Shown: positions 1 to 9,113, counted from the first letter of the stretch. The stretch: 64,000 nt of DNA from Acidimicrobiaceae bacterium (GCA_002721305.1 PBKA01000019.1:62001-126000), one strand, 5' to 3'. Notes: generated by a model from the sequence alone, not told the origin. Translations and numbers: made by a program.

Positions 1-1
1 A

Positions 2-775
2 GATGCGGGAGCGGTGGCCGTAATGGCTCTTGAGCGAGTACCCGCTGACATTCGACGAGATGGTGGTGTTGCTCGCATGAGCGACCCGGTCATGATCGAA
101 GGAATACAAGCAGCCGTCACTATTCCAGTAATGGCCAAAGCGAGAATCGGTCACTTTGCTGAAGCCCAAATTCTTGAATCCCTCGGCGTCGACTATGTCG
201 ACGAATCTGAGGTGTTGACCCCAGCAGATGAATCCCACCACATAGATAAATGGTCATTCACCGTTCCTTTTGTATGCGGAGCGACCAACCTTGGAGAAGC
301 ACTTCGCCGCATCTCAGAGGGAGCCTGCATGATTCGTTCAAAAGGTGAAGCAGGAACAGGCAACATTGTTGAAGCGGTGCGTCATCTTCGATCGATACTG
401 GGTGACATTCGAAAGATAACCCAGGCAGATGAGGCTGAATTGTTTGATTGGGCGAAGCAACTCCAGGCCCCTTTGGGCTTGGTCCAAGAGGTCGCAGAGA
501 CTGGTTCTCTGCCGGTACCCATGTTCTGTGCCGGAGGAATAGCTACGCCAGCAGACGCTTCTTTGGTGATGCAACTGGGAGCCGAAGCGGTGTTCGTCGG
601 GTCAGGAATTTTCAAGAGTGAGGATCCTGCGCCGCGAGCCAAGGCCATAGTTGAGGCGGTCACCCATTATGAAGACCCAGCGATGGTTGCCAAGGTAAGC
701 CGAGGTTTAGGCGATGCCATGCCCGGCCTGGAAATCGGCGAACTTGAAACCAAACTCGCCGAACGCGGCTGGTAG
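2..775 (+). CDS. pdxS: Pyridoxal 5'-phosphate synthase lyase subunit PdxS (5' partial)
   Basis: PdxS makes PLP from ribose 5-phosphate, glyceraldehyde 3-phosphate and ammonia supplied by PdxT, as a cytosolic 12-mer of TIM barrels. The reading frame is open from base 2, so the gene begins before the window; 257 residues are visible and about 40 N-terminal ones are missing relative to the family. Both active-site lysines are in place, one in VMAKARIGH (near visible residue 46) and one in [11 protein letters not shown]. The C-terminal half carries the phosphate-binding [11 protein letters not shown] and FVGSGIFKS segments. The stop lies 9 bases before the pdxT start, so the two subunits are co-transcribed. 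Identity is secure. Confidence 0.97.
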   Translation, partial: DAGAVAVMALERVPADIRRDGGVARMSDPVMIEGIQAAVTIPVMAKARIGHFAEAQILESLGVDYVDESEVLTPADESHHIDKWSFTVPFVCGATNLGEALRRISEGACMIRSKGEAGTGNIVEAVRHLRSILGDIRKITQADEAELFDWAKQLQAPLGLVQEVAETGSLPVPMFCAGGIATPADASLVMQLGAEAVFVGSGIFKSEDPAPRAKAIVEAVTHYEDPAMVAKVSRGLGDAMPGLEIGELETKLAERGW

Positions 776-784
776 ACGCTCAGC

Positions 785-1375
785 TTGTCAGCGGCAGTTG
801 GAGTTCTAGCGTTGCAGGGCGCCTCAAGAGAACACACCGCCGCGCTCAAGAGACTTGGCGCGACCGTTCATCAAGTTAGATTGCCGGAGGATCTTGTCGG
901 GATTGATGCCCTAGTGATCCCTGGTGGCGAGTCGACAACTATCTCCATGCTTCTGGAATCAAGCGGAACGTTTGAGCCTATAGCGCAGCTACTGCATGAA
1001 GGCCTGCCGGTCTTAGGTACCTGTGCCGGAATGATTCTGCTCGCTGGAGACGTCTTGGATGGACGACCAGACCAGAAAAGCTTCGCCCAAATTGATATAG
1101 CCGTTCGCCGAAATGGGTTCGGTCGACAAGTCGCAAGCTTTGAGTCAGATATAAGGATTAAAGGCTTCGAAGAACCATTCCCCGGAGTGTTTATTCGAGC
1201 TCCGGTGGTTCAAACCGTTGACAGGTCTGTCGAGGTCCTCGCGAGCGTCGAATTGGACGGGGGAAAACAATCGCCGGCCCTTTGCCGTCAAGGCAATGTC
1301 ATGGTCAGTAGCTTTCACCCGGAACTAACTGACGATTTACGTATTCATCAGATGTTTCTTACGAACATCAACTAA
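785..1375 (+). CDS. pdxT: Pyridoxal 5'-phosphate synthase glutaminase subunit PdxT
   Basis: Class I glutamine amidotransferase that hydrolyses glutamine and channels ammonia to PdxS. The catalytic triad is visible: Cys80 in LGTCAGM, and His178 and Glu180 in SSFHPELT; the PGGES oxyanion-hole motif is at residues 46-50. Its 196 residues fit the family. The start is a TTG at 785, the only reasonable initiator before the conserved VGVLALQGA strand; no strong Shine-Dalgarno sequence is seen, so coupling to pdxS is likely. It directly follows pdxS, the usual arrangement. Confidence 0.95.
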   Translation: MSAAVGVLALQGASREHTAALKRLGATVHQVRLPEDLVGIDALVIPGGESTTISMLLESSGTFEPIAQLLHEGLPVLGTCAGMILLAGDVLDGRPDQKSFAQIDIAVRRNGFGRQVASFESDIRIKGFEEPFPGVFIRAPVVQTVDRSVEVLASVELDGGKQSPALCRQGNVMVSSFHPELTDDLRIHQMFLTNIN

Positions 1376-1418
1376 GGGATGATGTGAATTGCTTGGGGCT
1401 TCGGCGTTCGCTCATCCC
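1376..1418 (+). repeat. Imperfect hairpin between pdxT and yebC
   Basis: A perfect 7-base inverted repeat (GGGATGA at 1376-1382, TCATCCC at 1412-1418) encloses a second imperfect stem (GTGAA at 1384-1388 against TTCGC at 1407-1411, one T bulged). It starts immediately after the pdxT stop codon. No T-run follows, so it is not a typical intrinsic terminator; it may stabilise the pdxST mRNA end or mark a transcript boundary before yebC. Function is inferred only from position. Confidence 0.4.
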
Positions 1419-1454
1419 ATAGACAATGGCAGAATATGAACCGGAGGTATCGAA

Positions 1455-2201
1455 GTGTCGGGCCATTCTAAGTGGGCAACCATCAAGCACAAGAAAGGTG
1501 CAGCCGACAAGGCTCGGGGAAAGCTGTTTGCGAAGCTGATACGACAAGTTGAAGTAGCGGCCCGCGAAGGCGGAGGTGACTTAGATTCCAATGCGAATCT
1601 GCGAACGATGTACCAGAAGGCCCGTGACAACTCCGTGCCGTTGGACACCATCGAGCGGGCAATCAAGCGTGGAACCGGGGAACTTGAGGGAGTCAATTAC
1701 GAGCAGGTCAACTACGAAGGCTACGCGCCACATGGTGTCGCAATGTTCGTCGATGTGCTGACTGACAATAGAAATCGGACTGGTGCCGAAATACGAAGCG
1801 TTTTCACCCGAGCTGGTGGGTCCCTAGCTGAACCTGGCGCGGTGGCGTGGCAGTTCGAACGCAAAGGCGTCGTGGTGGTGCCCGGAACCGTCGATGAGGA
1901 TCAAGTCATGATGGCCGCGCTCGAGGCTGGAGCAGAAGATGTGGTCGTTGAGGGCGACGCGTGGAGAGTCACTACCGAAGCTTCGGACACAGCGGCCGTT
2001 AGGGAAGCACTCGAAACAGCGGGTATTACAGTTTCCTCAACGGACCTGACGTACCTGCCTCAAAACATTGTGGAACTGTCCTCGAGTGGAGATGCAGCGC
2101 AAGTGATGGCAGTGATGGATGCACTGGACGATCACGACGACGTACAGGGTGTTTACGCCAACTTTGATATCTCCGATGAAATCCTCGCTGAACTCACCTG
2201 A
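1455..2201 (+). CDS. yebC: YebC/PmpR-family protein
   Basis: Cytosolic protein of the YebC/PmpR/TACO1 family, described as a DNA-binding regulator and, for some members, as a ribosome-associated factor that relieves stalling. The N-terminus MSGHSKWATIKHKK is the family hallmark, and the internal ARDNSVPLDTIERAIKRG and TGAEIRSVFTRAGGSL blocks match domains 1-2. Length 248 residues is standard. The GTG start at 1455 follows a strong CCGGAGG Shine-Dalgarno. Its place just upstream of ruvC is widespread in bacteria. Which molecular role applies here cannot be told from sequence. Confidence 0.95.
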   Translation: MSGHSKWATIKHKKGAADKARGKLFAKLIRQVEVAAREGGGDLDSNANLRTMYQKARDNSVPLDTIERAIKRGTGELEGVNYEQVNYEGYAPHGVAMFVDVLTDNRNRTGAEIRSVFTRAGGSLAEPGAVAWQFERKGVVVVPGTVDEDQVMMAALEAGAEDVVVEGDAWRVTTEASDTAAVREALETAGITVSSTDLTYLPQNIVELSSSGDAAQVMAVMDALDDHDDVQGVYANFDISDEILAELT

Positions 2202-2207
2202 GGCTGC

Positions 2208-2236
2208 TTAGCAGTATTGAGCTAGTCATGTACAAT
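2208..2236 (+). promoter_or_regulatory. Probable promoter of ruvCAB, leaderless geometry
   Basis: TTAGCA (2208-2213, four of six bases matching TTGACA) and TACAAT (2231-2236) are separated by 17 bases, ideal for a primary sigma factor. The -10 box ends 7 bases before the ruvC GTG at 2244, so transcription should begin at or next to the start codon. No Shine-Dalgarno precedes ruvC, which fits a leaderless mRNA. Inference from sequence only. Confidence 0.45.
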
Positions 2237-2243
2237 CGAACTT

Positions 2244-2747
2244 GTGTTCGTTTTGGGAATCGACCCCGGTCTCTCTCGCTGTGGATATGGCGTTGTCGAG
2301 CGGTCAGGAAGAAAGACGGAAGCCGTAGCAATTGGGGTAGTTAGAACGCCTTCCAAAGCACCCACAGCGCAGCGTTTGGCCTCGATCCATCAAGAACTCC
2401 GATGTCTTACCGAGGAGTACCACCCAGATGTCGTGGCTATAGAGCGAGTATTTTTTCAAGTGAATGCTCGTACTGCCATGGGGGTTGCTCAGGTGAGTGG
2501 ACTTGCCATGGCTATCGGCGTCCTCGCCGGTGCCGAGGTGGTCGAATACACGCCCAACCAGGTGAAAGAAGCGGTCGCAGGTTGGGGGAGCGCTAGCAAA
2601 GAACAAATGCAACGAATGGTGCAGTCGCTCCTCGCTTTGCCTCACTTGCCATCCCCACCTGATGCAGCGGATGCCGCAGCAGTGGCACTCTGCCACCTCG
2701 CCCACGCCTCAAGTCGCCAACTCATAGAGGCAGCGAAACAGCCATGA
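2244..2747 (+). CDS. ruvC: Crossover junction endodeoxyribonuclease RuvC
   Basis: Holliday-junction resolvase acting with RuvAB in recombinational repair. The RNase H-like acidic residues are present: Asp7 in GIDPGLSRCG, Glu67 in AIERVFF, and Asp140 and Asp143 in PPDAADAAAVALCH. At 167 residues it has family length. Start is GTG 2244, preceded by a -10-like TACAAT rather than a ribosome binding site. The stop overlaps the ruvA ATG in an ATGA tetranucleotide, so ruvC-ruvA-ruvB form one translationally coupled operon. Confidence 0.96.
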   Translation: MFVLGIDPGLSRCGYGVVERSGRKTEAVAIGVVRTPSKAPTAQRLASIHQELRCLTEEYHPDVVAIERVFFQVNARTAMGVAQVSGLAMAIGVLAGAEVVEYTPNQVKEAVAGWGSASKEQMQRMVQSLLALPHLPSPPDAADAAAVALCHLAHASSRQLIEAAKQP

Positions 2748-3334
2748 TCGGTTCACTACGCGGCGTGTTGATCGATAAGGACCCTGAAGGGGAAATTGTT
2801 ATCGAAGTGTCCGGCGTCGGATACAGAGTGACTGTTAATCCCCGGACTCTCGCTGACCTGTCCGATACCGGAGCAGACGCCTTTGTGCATGTCCATCACC
2901 ACATACGTGAAGATGATCAACACCTGTATGGGTTCGCGACACTGGTTGAACGAAAATGTTTTGAATCAGTGATAGGAGCGCATGGAGTAGGCCCAGCGTT
3001 AGGGATGGCGGTTCTGGCGACGTTGCCGCCTGAAGATCTGAGACACGCCGTAGCAACCGAAGACGTCGATGCGTTGTGTCTTGTGCCTGGGGTCGGAAAG
3101 AAGACTGCGCAGAGAATGGTGTTGGAACTGAAGAATCGTCTCGAGTTGTCACCACACCTTGAAAACGATGTATCGGCTGCGGGACAAACAAATACGACAT
3201 CGTTAGCCGATGTTCGCGAAGCTCTTCGCCAGATGGGCTTCGGCATCGAAGAAGTGCGCCTTGCGGTGGAAGGCCTGGAAGGGGAAGATACCTCGGCAAT
3301 GCTTCGAGAGGCCCTTCAGCGGATGGCGAGCTGA
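2744..3334 (+). CDS. ruvA: Holliday junction branch migration protein RuvA
   Basis: Tetrameric Holliday-junction-binding subunit that loads the RuvB motor. The N-terminal OB fold (residues 1-65, [10 protein letters not shown] start and VSGVGYRV) is followed by helix-hairpin-helix repeats ([14 protein letters not shown] and [18 protein letters not shown], about residues 78-130) and a C-terminal RuvB-contacting domain ([11 protein letters not shown]). It has 196 residues. It overlaps ruvC by 4 bases and ends on the A of the ruvB ATG (TGATG). Confidence 0.96.
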   Translation: MIGSLRGVLIDKDPEGEIVIEVSGVGYRVTVNPRTLADLSDTGADAFVHVHHHIREDDQHLYGFATLVERKCFESVIGAHGVGPALGMAVLATLPPEDLRHAVATEDVDALCLVPGVGKKTAQRMVLELKNRLELSPHLENDVSAAGQTNTTSLADVREALRQMGFGIEEVRLAVEGLEGEDTSAMLREALQRMAS

Positions 3335-4413
3335 TGACCGAAAACGAATGGGGTCGAGAAGAAGGTTTCCGTCGAGACACAACCCCAAATCGAGACGAAT
3401 CACTGAGTGCTGAGACTGTTGTTGATGATGGCGACGAGGCCGGTTTACGACCTCGACGCTTGGACGAGTTCGTGGGCCAGGCAGAACTGAAAGAGCACCT
3501 CGGGGTAGTCCTAGATGCGGCTCGTGGTCGGGAACAAACGCCCGATCATCTCTTATTTGCAGGTCCTCCCGGCCTCGGTAAGACAACTCTGGCAGGGATC
3601 GTCGCCGCTGAACTTGACGTGACGATGCATATCACTTCTGGCCCAGCGATCGAACGTGCAGGTGACCTAGCCGCGATCCTTACAAACCTCGGAGATCGCG
3701 ATGTTCTATTTATTGATGAAATTCACCGTTTACCCAAACAGGTGGAAGAAGTGCTTTATCCCGCAATGGAAGATTTCCAGCTAGATGTTGTTCTTGGCAA
3801 AGGACCGGCTGCCCGTTCGATTCGCTTCGATTTAGCACCCTTTACCCTGGTGGGCGCCACTACCCGCACGGGTTTAATCGCTGGGCCCTTGAGGGACCGG
3901 TTTGGTCTTGTCGAACGTCTTGATTATTACGACTCGGGAGAGTTGAAACTGATCATCGAAAGAGCGGCGGGAATTCTTTCGGTCACAATCGATTCCGCTG
4001 GAGCCGCTGAAATAGCAGATAGAAGTAGAGGTACACCGCGGATAGCTAATCGGCTCCTTCGCCGCGTCCGAGACTTCGCCGAAGTTCGCGCAGAGGGACT
4101 CGTCGATGTCGACGTTGCACGCAATGGTCTAGCCCTTTTTGGCGTTGACGAACTCGGACTCGATAAAGTCGATCGTTCAATCTTGGAATCAATCGCCGTG
4201 ACCCACGGAGGAGGACCGGTTGGTTTGTCAACCCTGTCAATTAGCGTCGGAGAGCAACCCGAAACATTGGAAGATGTCTACGAGCCATTTCTGATTCAAC
4301 AGGGACTCATTCAACGCACTCCAAGAGGACGCGTGGTCACCGCCGCAACTTATGAACACCTGGGTGTAGCAGTGCCTGAACGACTTACCGAAGATCCATC
4401 GCTATTTGAGTAG
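3334..4413 (+). CDS. ruvB: Holliday junction branch migration ATPase RuvB
   Basis: Hexameric AAA+ motor that drives branch migration on RuvA-bound junctions. Walker A is GPPGLGKTT (about residues 77-85), Walker B FIDEIHRL (about 125-132), sensor 1 GATTRTG and the arginine finger region GPLRDRFG; a winged-helix domain follows ([17 protein letters not shown]). The 359 residues include an N-terminal extension of about 35 residues rich in charged residues before [12 protein letters not shown]. The ATG overlaps the ruvA stop by one base. Confidence 0.97.
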   Translation: MTENEWGREEGFRRDTTPNRDESLSAETVVDDGDEAGLRPRRLDEFVGQAELKEHLGVVLDAARGREQTPDHLLFAGPPGLGKTTLAGIVAAELDVTMHITSGPAIERAGDLAAILTNLGDRDVLFIDEIHRLPKQVEEVLYPAMEDFQLDVVLGKGPAARSIRFDLAPFTLVGATTRTGLIAGPLRDRFGLVERLDYYDSGELKLIIERAAGILSVTIDSAGAAEIADRSRGTPRIANRLLRRVRDFAEVRAEGLVDVDVARNGLALFGVDELGLDKVDRSILESIAVTHGGGPVGLSTLSISVGEQPETLEDVYEPFLIQQGLIQRTPRGRVVTAATYEHLGVAVPERLTEDPSLFE

Positions 4414-5053
4414 TGACGGAGTGCCCTCGACGACTTCAGAACGGGTTTGGTACGGAGCTTACGGCTCCAACCTTTTGAGGAAGCGATTTCTGTGTTACCT
4501 AGAGGGTGGTAGGTACTTGCCAGATCACCCTGAGCAGGTCGGGGCTCGCGATAGTCAAAAACCAGGACAAATGTCACCGTTGGTTCACGGCCCTTGGAGC
4601 CTGTCTTTCGGCCTCTCATCGAAACGATGGGCTGGAGGGGTTGCATTTCTTGAACCCGACCTAGACGAAGGAGCGTGCCTTCGCTGTTGGGATATCACGC
4701 AGGAACAATTTATGGATGTAGCTGCCCAAGAAAACGGTTTTGATCCAGGTGAAATCAAAATTGATATTGATGAGATCATTCATCAAGGAGAACTGAGTAT
4801 CGGTGACACTTGGTACTCCAGAGTTGTTTACCTGGGAAAATATTGCGGGCAACCCCTGCTGACTTTTACGAGTCCGACACCCCCGGACCCGATGCCGCCA
4901 GGCGAACCGTATTTGTCAGCGATCCTAAACGGATTTGTGGAAGCTTCTCCCAACCAAAAAGAGGGCCACATTGATCGCCTAATGCGGGCGCGTGGAGTAA
5001 CACCAACGTGGACGCGCGACGCTATAGCTCGGTTAGTAAAACCAGAAACCTAG
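4406..5053 (+). CDS. Gamma-glutamylcyclotransferase-fold protein, function unknown
   Basis: The N-terminal [15 protein letters not shown] block is the signature of the gamma-glutamylcyclotransferase (GGCT/AIG2) fold, whose members cyclise gamma-glutamyl peptides. An acidic residue in VAAQENG (about residue 112) may be the catalytic Glu, but the alignment is by eye. 215 residues, predicted soluble. TTG 4406 would overlap the ruvB stop by 8 bases; GTG 4421 is the other candidate and no ATG is near, so the start is uncertain. Attached to ruvCAB, with queA following, but the substrate cannot be read from this context. Confidence 0.75.
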   Translation: MSSDGVPSTTSERVWYGAYGSNLLRKRFLCYLEGGRYLPDHPEQVGARDSQKPGQMSPLVHGPWSLSFGLSSKRWAGGVAFLEPDLDEGACLRCWDITQEQFMDVAAQENGFDPGEIKIDIDEIIHQGELSIGDTWYSRVVYLGKYCGQPLLTFTSPTPPDPMPPGEPYLSAILNGFVEASPNQKEGHIDRLMRARGVTPTWTRDAIARLVKPET

Positions 5054-5066
5054 AATTATCTCTGAC

Positions 5067-6113
5067 ATGAGTGTTAAAAATTCTGTTTCTGACATAAAGG
5101 AATTCGACTACGAGCTGCCAGAGACCGCCGTCGCCCAAGTCCCCGCTACGCCAAGAGACAGTGCAAAGCTCTTAGTTGACAGAGGCCCCGATCAGCTGCC
5201 CCAACACCTGACGGTCGCAAGCCTGCCCGACCACTTATGTGCCGGTGACGTGCTTGTGTTAAATGAAACCAGTGTCATACCGGCACGCCTGCCCCTACGA
5301 AAAGCCACCGGTGGTTCCGTAGAGGTTTTCCTCTTGGAACCGGTAGCCGAAGGCTGGTCCGCCCTAGTTCGCCCGGGGCGACGTGTAAGAAGCGGAATTC
5401 AGTTGCGGAGCGAACGCGATAGTGATCTTCAGGTCATCGTCGGCGACGAAATTAGTCAAGATGGTCGACGAAGCGTGCAAGTGATCCACAATGGACAACC
5501 AATCTTGGAACCCGCTGACTGTTACCGTCTATCCCGGGCAGGAGAGTCTCCGCTCCCGCCTTATATAACCTCTACGGGACACTCCCCCGACCGCTACCAA
5601 ACTGTCTACGCTCGAACACCGGGGTCAGTGGCGGCTCCTACCGCGGGACTCCATCTGACCAACGATCTTCTCGAGCGAATCAAAGCGATTGGAGTGAACG
5701 TCGCGAAAGTAGATCTCGTTGTGGGGCTCGACACGTTTCGACCCGTCACAGTGAAAAACCCAGCAGACCACGTTATGCATAGCGAGCGCTACAACGTCAG
5801 CGAGGCTACGTGGCACGCATGTCAAACAGCGAAGAGAGTCGTTGCAGTGGGGACGACCACGGTCAGAGCCCTCGAATCAGCGGCCAGAGGGCCGCTCGCG
5901 GGACGCACTGAGCTATTTCTACGGCGCGGATCGCAGTTCCAAATCGTAGATTCGATGATGACAAATTTTCATATGCCTCGATCAACGCTCCTGATGATGA
6001 TCGATGCATTCATTGGTGATCGGTGGAAACTTCTCTATCAACAAGCTCTAGAGAACCAATACCGCTTTCTTTCTTTCGGTGACGCCATGCTGTTGGATCG
6101 AATGTCGAACTAG
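5067..6113 (+). CDS. queA: S-adenosylmethionine:tRNA ribosyltransferase-isomerase QueA
   Basis: Transfers and isomerises the ribosyl group of S-adenosylmethionine onto 7-aminomethyl-7-deazaguanine in tRNA, giving epoxyqueuosine. Family motifs are in order: FDYELPETAVAQVPATPRD at the N-terminus, LVLNETSVIPARL, SVAAPTAGLHLT and NFHMPRSTLLMMIDAF near the C-terminus. 348 residues, full length. It lies 27 bases before tgt, which performs the preceding step, so the pair supplies queuosine to GUN-anticodon tRNAs. The presence of queA implies that queuosine really is made in this organism. Confidence 0.97.
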   Translation: MSVKNSVSDIKEFDYELPETAVAQVPATPRDSAKLLVDRGPDQLPQHLTVASLPDHLCAGDVLVLNETSVIPARLPLRKATGGSVEVFLLEPVAEGWSALVRPGRRVRSGIQLRSERDSDLQVIVGDEISQDGRRSVQVIHNGQPILEPADCYRLSRAGESPLPPYITSTGHSPDRYQTVYARTPGSVAAPTAGLHLTNDLLERIKAIGVNVAKVDLVVGLDTFRPVTVKNPADHVMHSERYNVSEATWHACQTAKRVVAVGTTTVRALESAARGPLAGRTELFLRRGSQFQIVDSMMTNFHMPRSTLLMMIDAFIGDRWKLLYQQALENQYRFLSFGDAMLLDRMSN

Positions 6114-6140
6114 CTGGCGCTCTATCATGCTGTACTCACT

Positions 6141-7235
6141 GTGTCTCTAACGTACGAACTACTCAAAGCAGACCATCGTGCTCGTCGCGGCCGGATTCAC
6201 ACGTCTCGAGGTTCGTTCGAGACCCCTGTATTTATGCCGGTTGGAACCAGGGGAGCCGTCATCCATCTTGATCAACGCGACTATGAACAGCTTGAAATCG
6301 AAGTGGTTCTTGGCAACACCTATCACCTGATGTTGCGACCAGGTGCAGAACTGATTGAGAGTTTGGGAGGGCTACACAGCTTCGTGTCCTGGGAAGGCCA
6401 CATGCTTACCGACTCCGGTGGGTTCCAGGTGATGTCGCTCAACGACAGCGTCAAGATCGACGATGATGGAGTTACGTTCACATCAATCTACGACGGTTCA
6501 AAAACGCGGTTCACACCCGAAGATGCCGTTTCCACCCAAGAGCAGCTAGGTGCTGACATCCAGATGGCGCTTGATGTGTGTCCACCTTTACCCTCAGATC
6601 ACCAGATGATTCTTCAAGCGATGGAACGAACCCATCAATGGGCAGCTAGGGCAATCAAGGTGCATCGGAAACCAGACCAAGCACTGTTTGGCATAGTGCA
6701 AGGCGGAGTTGACCCTGCCCTTCGAACAAAGAGTGCGAAATACCTCAGCTCTCTTGGTTTTCCCGGGTACGGCATCGGCGGACTATCTGTCGGAGAAAGT
6801 CATCAAGAAATGATGCCTGCGCTCAGCGCAGCAATCTCAGAACTTCCAGAGGATCGCCCCCGCTACTTGATGGGAGTCGGCGATCCGGCGCGAATCGTTG
6901 ATGCCATTGGAGTGGGAGTGGACATGTTCGACTGTGTATTGCCTACCAGGCTTGCTCGCCATGGGACAGTTCTCACAAGCACAGGCAAGCTGAACCTCCG
7001 TAACGCGAAACATGCTGGCGTCGATGAGCCTCTAGATCCAGTCAACCCGATGTCCAACAGCTTTAGTCGCGCCTACTTGCGACATCTCATGCAAGTTAAA
7101 GAACCAACCGCGGCGCGTATAGCGACGATGCACAACTTATGGTTCCTCATCGACCTTGTGAAACAGGCGAGGCGAGCGATAGAGGACGGAACTTATGACG
7201 CTTTTCGCGTCCAGACACTTGAGATCTGGGGCTAG
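6141..7235 (+). CDS. tgt: tRNA-guanine transglycosylase, lacking the usual zinc cysteines
   Basis: Exchanges guanine 34 of Asp, Asn, His and Tyr tRNAs for preQ1. The catalytic Asp91 (LTDSGGFQ) and nucleophile Asp264 (MFDCVLPTR) are both present, as is the substrate pocket motif GGLSVGES, so the enzyme should be active. The C-terminal zinc site is abnormal: where the family has CxCxxC just before SRAYLRHL, this protein reads DPVNPMSNSFSRAYL (residues 299-313) with no cysteine; only the fourth ligand, the His of ATMHN (residue 331), remains. Length 364 residues, slightly short because this loop is shortened. GTG start at 6141. Pairs with queA upstream. Confidence 0.94.
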   Translation: MSLTYELLKADHRARRGRIHTSRGSFETPVFMPVGTRGAVIHLDQRDYEQLEIEVVLGNTYHLMLRPGAELIESLGGLHSFVSWEGHMLTDSGGFQVMSLNDSVKIDDDGVTFTSIYDGSKTRFTPEDAVSTQEQLGADIQMALDVCPPLPSDHQMILQAMERTHQWAARAIKVHRKPDQALFGIVQGGVDPALRTKSAKYLSSLGFPGYGIGGLSVGESHQEMMPALSAAISELPEDRPRYLMGVGDPARIVDAIGVGVDMFDCVLPTRLARHGTVLTSTGKLNLRNAKHAGVDEPLDPVNPMSNSFSRAYLRHLMQVKEPTAARIATMHNLWFLIDLVKQARRAIEDGTYDAFRVQTLEIWG

Positions 7236-7342
7236 ATAAGTTCGTTTCTTCGATCGAAGTAACAAAGATTCATGGACAGAGAGGATGTGAGCAGTACGCT
7301 GACATCTCGTCCTTCTAATTCTCGAGTCCGGAGTCGTTCACT

Positions 7343-7639
7343 ATGGCACTGCTACTGCCAATCATTGTCTTCGTTGGGATGTACTTTTTGATCCTTCGGC
7401 CCCAACAGAAGCGAATGAAACAACGCGAAGCAATGGTTCGAGCTGCGGGAGTCGGTGACGAAGTAGCGACCGTAGGTGGCGTGATCGGGGTCATTGTTGC
7501 CGAGGAAGATGAACAGGTCGTCTGCCTAGAAGTAGACACTGATGTTGAATTGAGAGTTCAACGCAGATCTATCGGCGAAATAATCTCCAAAGCAGAAGAC
7601 GCAGATGAGACCGGCGTTGAACCCAGTGACGAAGACTGA
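7343..7639 (+). CDS. yajC: Preprotein translocase accessory subunit YajC
   Basis: Small membrane subunit of the SecDF-YajC complex. One N-terminal transmembrane helix (residues 2-18, LLLPIIVFVGMYFLILRP) ends in the family motif RPQQKRMKQR, followed by a cytosolic domain with GDEVATVGGVIGVI. Its 98 residues fit the family and the acidic tail is ordinary. The ATG follows a CGGAG Shine-Dalgarno. It precedes secD and secF, the standard order. The 107-base gap after tgt contains a 12-base palindrome (CTTCGATCGAAG, 7248-7259) of unknown meaning. Confidence 0.93.
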   Translation: MALLLPIIVFVGMYFLILRPQQKRMKQREAMVRAAGVGDEVATVGGVIGVIVAEEDEQVVCLEVDTDVELRVQRRSIGEIISKAEDADETGVEPSDED

Positions 7640-7670
7640 AACTCGAGCTTGAATTAATTTGGATTAAACA

Positions 7671-9113
7671 GTGCGTCGTTCTCACATTCTCTCTCTGCTG
7701 ATGGTTCTGATCGCCGCCGGAGCCTCACTAGTGGGGGTGTTGTCCGCGGGCTGGACACCAGTCCTCGGGGTTCAACTTCAAGGTGGCGTCGAAGTTGTTC
7801 TCCGACCTGCAGACGAGGTATCTGACGAACAGTTTGAACGCGCAATCGAAATTATCCGGAACCGGGTCGACGCGATCGGCGTAGCGGAACCCGACATCAC
7901 TCGCCAAGGAAGCCAGGTGGTCATTCAATTACCAGGGGTCAAAGATAAACAACGAGCGGTAGACCTCATTGGCCAGACTGCCGAACTCACCTTTAGGCCG
8001 GTGCAAAGCATGTTCGACCCACTTGACCCCAATCAACTCGCAGCGGTGAAACAACTATTGGAAAGCTCCGCAGAAAACAGCGAATCAACAAACTCAGAGG
8101 AGACAAGCGAACCGAGCGAATCAGAGCCCCCACCGTCCCTATCTGAAATCTTGACGCCACCTGACCAAGATGAGGCATCGGCCCGAGTTGTTCTTTTGGG
8201 TGCGACAGGGCTAACCGGGTTTGTTCTCTCCCCAGCAGACCTCACCGGGGAGGTCATCGACCAGGCGGCAGCAACCTTCCAAGGACAATGGATCGTCAAT
8301 ATTTCTTTCAACGAAGAAGGATCGCTTCTCTTCGACCAAATGGCCGCTGCGAACTATGAACGTCAAGTAGCAATTGTCCTAGATGGCGTCGTCGAATCAG
8401 CTCCGACCATCAACGCGACAGAATTCAACGGCGAAGCAGTTATCTCGGGTTCATTTGACGAGGCAGAGGCAAAGAATCTTGCCCTGGTGCTCAGGTTCGG
8501 CGCTCTACCGGTGGAGTTCGAACGAGATGATGTGCGAACGGTCTCAGCGACATTGGGCGAAGGAACATTGCGGGCCGGAGTGATTGCCGGCTTGGTGGGT
8601 CTCGCCCTCGTCGGTCTCTACATGCTGCTGTATTACCGCCTGCTCGGCCTAGTTGCCATATCCAGTCTTGCTTTAAGTGGAGCCACCTTGTGGTCAATCA
8701 TTGCGTGGCTCGGCGAAAGTCGAGGCCTTGCACTAACCCTCGCTGGAGCAACTGGAATCATCGTCTCGATAGGCGTCCAAGTCGACTCCAACATCGTGTA
8801 CTACGAGAGAATTAAAGAAGAGGTCCGGCGAGGTCGCGCAGTCAGATCCGCCGCAGACGGGAGTTTCCGGGCAGCCTTCTCTACCATCATCTGGGCTGAT
8901 CTTGCCTCTCTCATCGGCGCGGGAGTCCTGTACCAACTCACCAGTGGAACTGTCAGAGGCTTCGCTCTTTATCTAGGCATTACAACTCTGATCGACCTGG
9001 CCGTTTCATTCTTCTTCATGCGGCCCCTCGTGATTTTGGTTGCTCGACGTCTTGTAAATGAACGGCCGACCCGGCTCGGTATCAGCGCCACCCGAGAGGA
9101 AGCAACAGCATGA
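7671..9113 (+). CDS. secD: Protein translocase subunit SecD
   Basis: Inner-membrane subunit that uses the proton gradient to pull exported proteins across. An N-terminal transmembrane helix (about residues 5-26) leads to the periplasmic P1 domain (LGVQLQGGVEVVLR, ERAIEIIRNRVDAIGV), then five helices in the C-terminal half (from VIAGLVGLALVGLYMLLYY), with the conserved GVQVDSNIVYYERIKEE segment. Residues 131-158 are a low-complexity, Ser/Glu-rich insertion absent from compact homologues. GTG start; 480 residues. It overlaps secF by 4 bases (ATGA). Confidence 0.96.
   Translation: MRRSHILSLLMVLIAAGASLVGVLSAGWTPVLGVQLQGGVEVVLRPADEVSDEQFERAIEIIRNRVDAIGVAEPDITRQGSQVVIQLPGVKDKQRAVDLIGQTAELTFRPVQSMFDPLDPNQLAAVKQLLESSAENSESTNSEETSEPSESEPPPSLSEILTPPDQDEASARVVLLGATGLTGFVLSPADLTGEVIDQAAATFQGQWIVNISFNEEGSLLFDQMAAANYERQVAIVLDGVVESAPTINATEFNGEAVISGSFDEAEAKNLALVLRFGALPVEFERDDVRTVSATLGEGTLRAGVIAGLVGLALVGLYMLLYYRLLGLVAISSLALSGATLWSIIAWLGESRGLALTLAGATGIIVSIGVQVDSNIVYYERIKEEVRRGRAVRSAADGSFRAAFSTIIWADLASLIGAGVLYQLTSGTVRGFALYLGITTLIDLAVSFFFMRPLVILVARRLVNERPTRLGISATREEATA

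Noticed and set aside
7248..7259. Perfect palindrome CTTCGATCGAAG between tgt and yajC
   Set aside because: TCGA- and CGATCG-rich words are frequent throughout the window, so a single 12-base palindrome is weak evidence for an operator.
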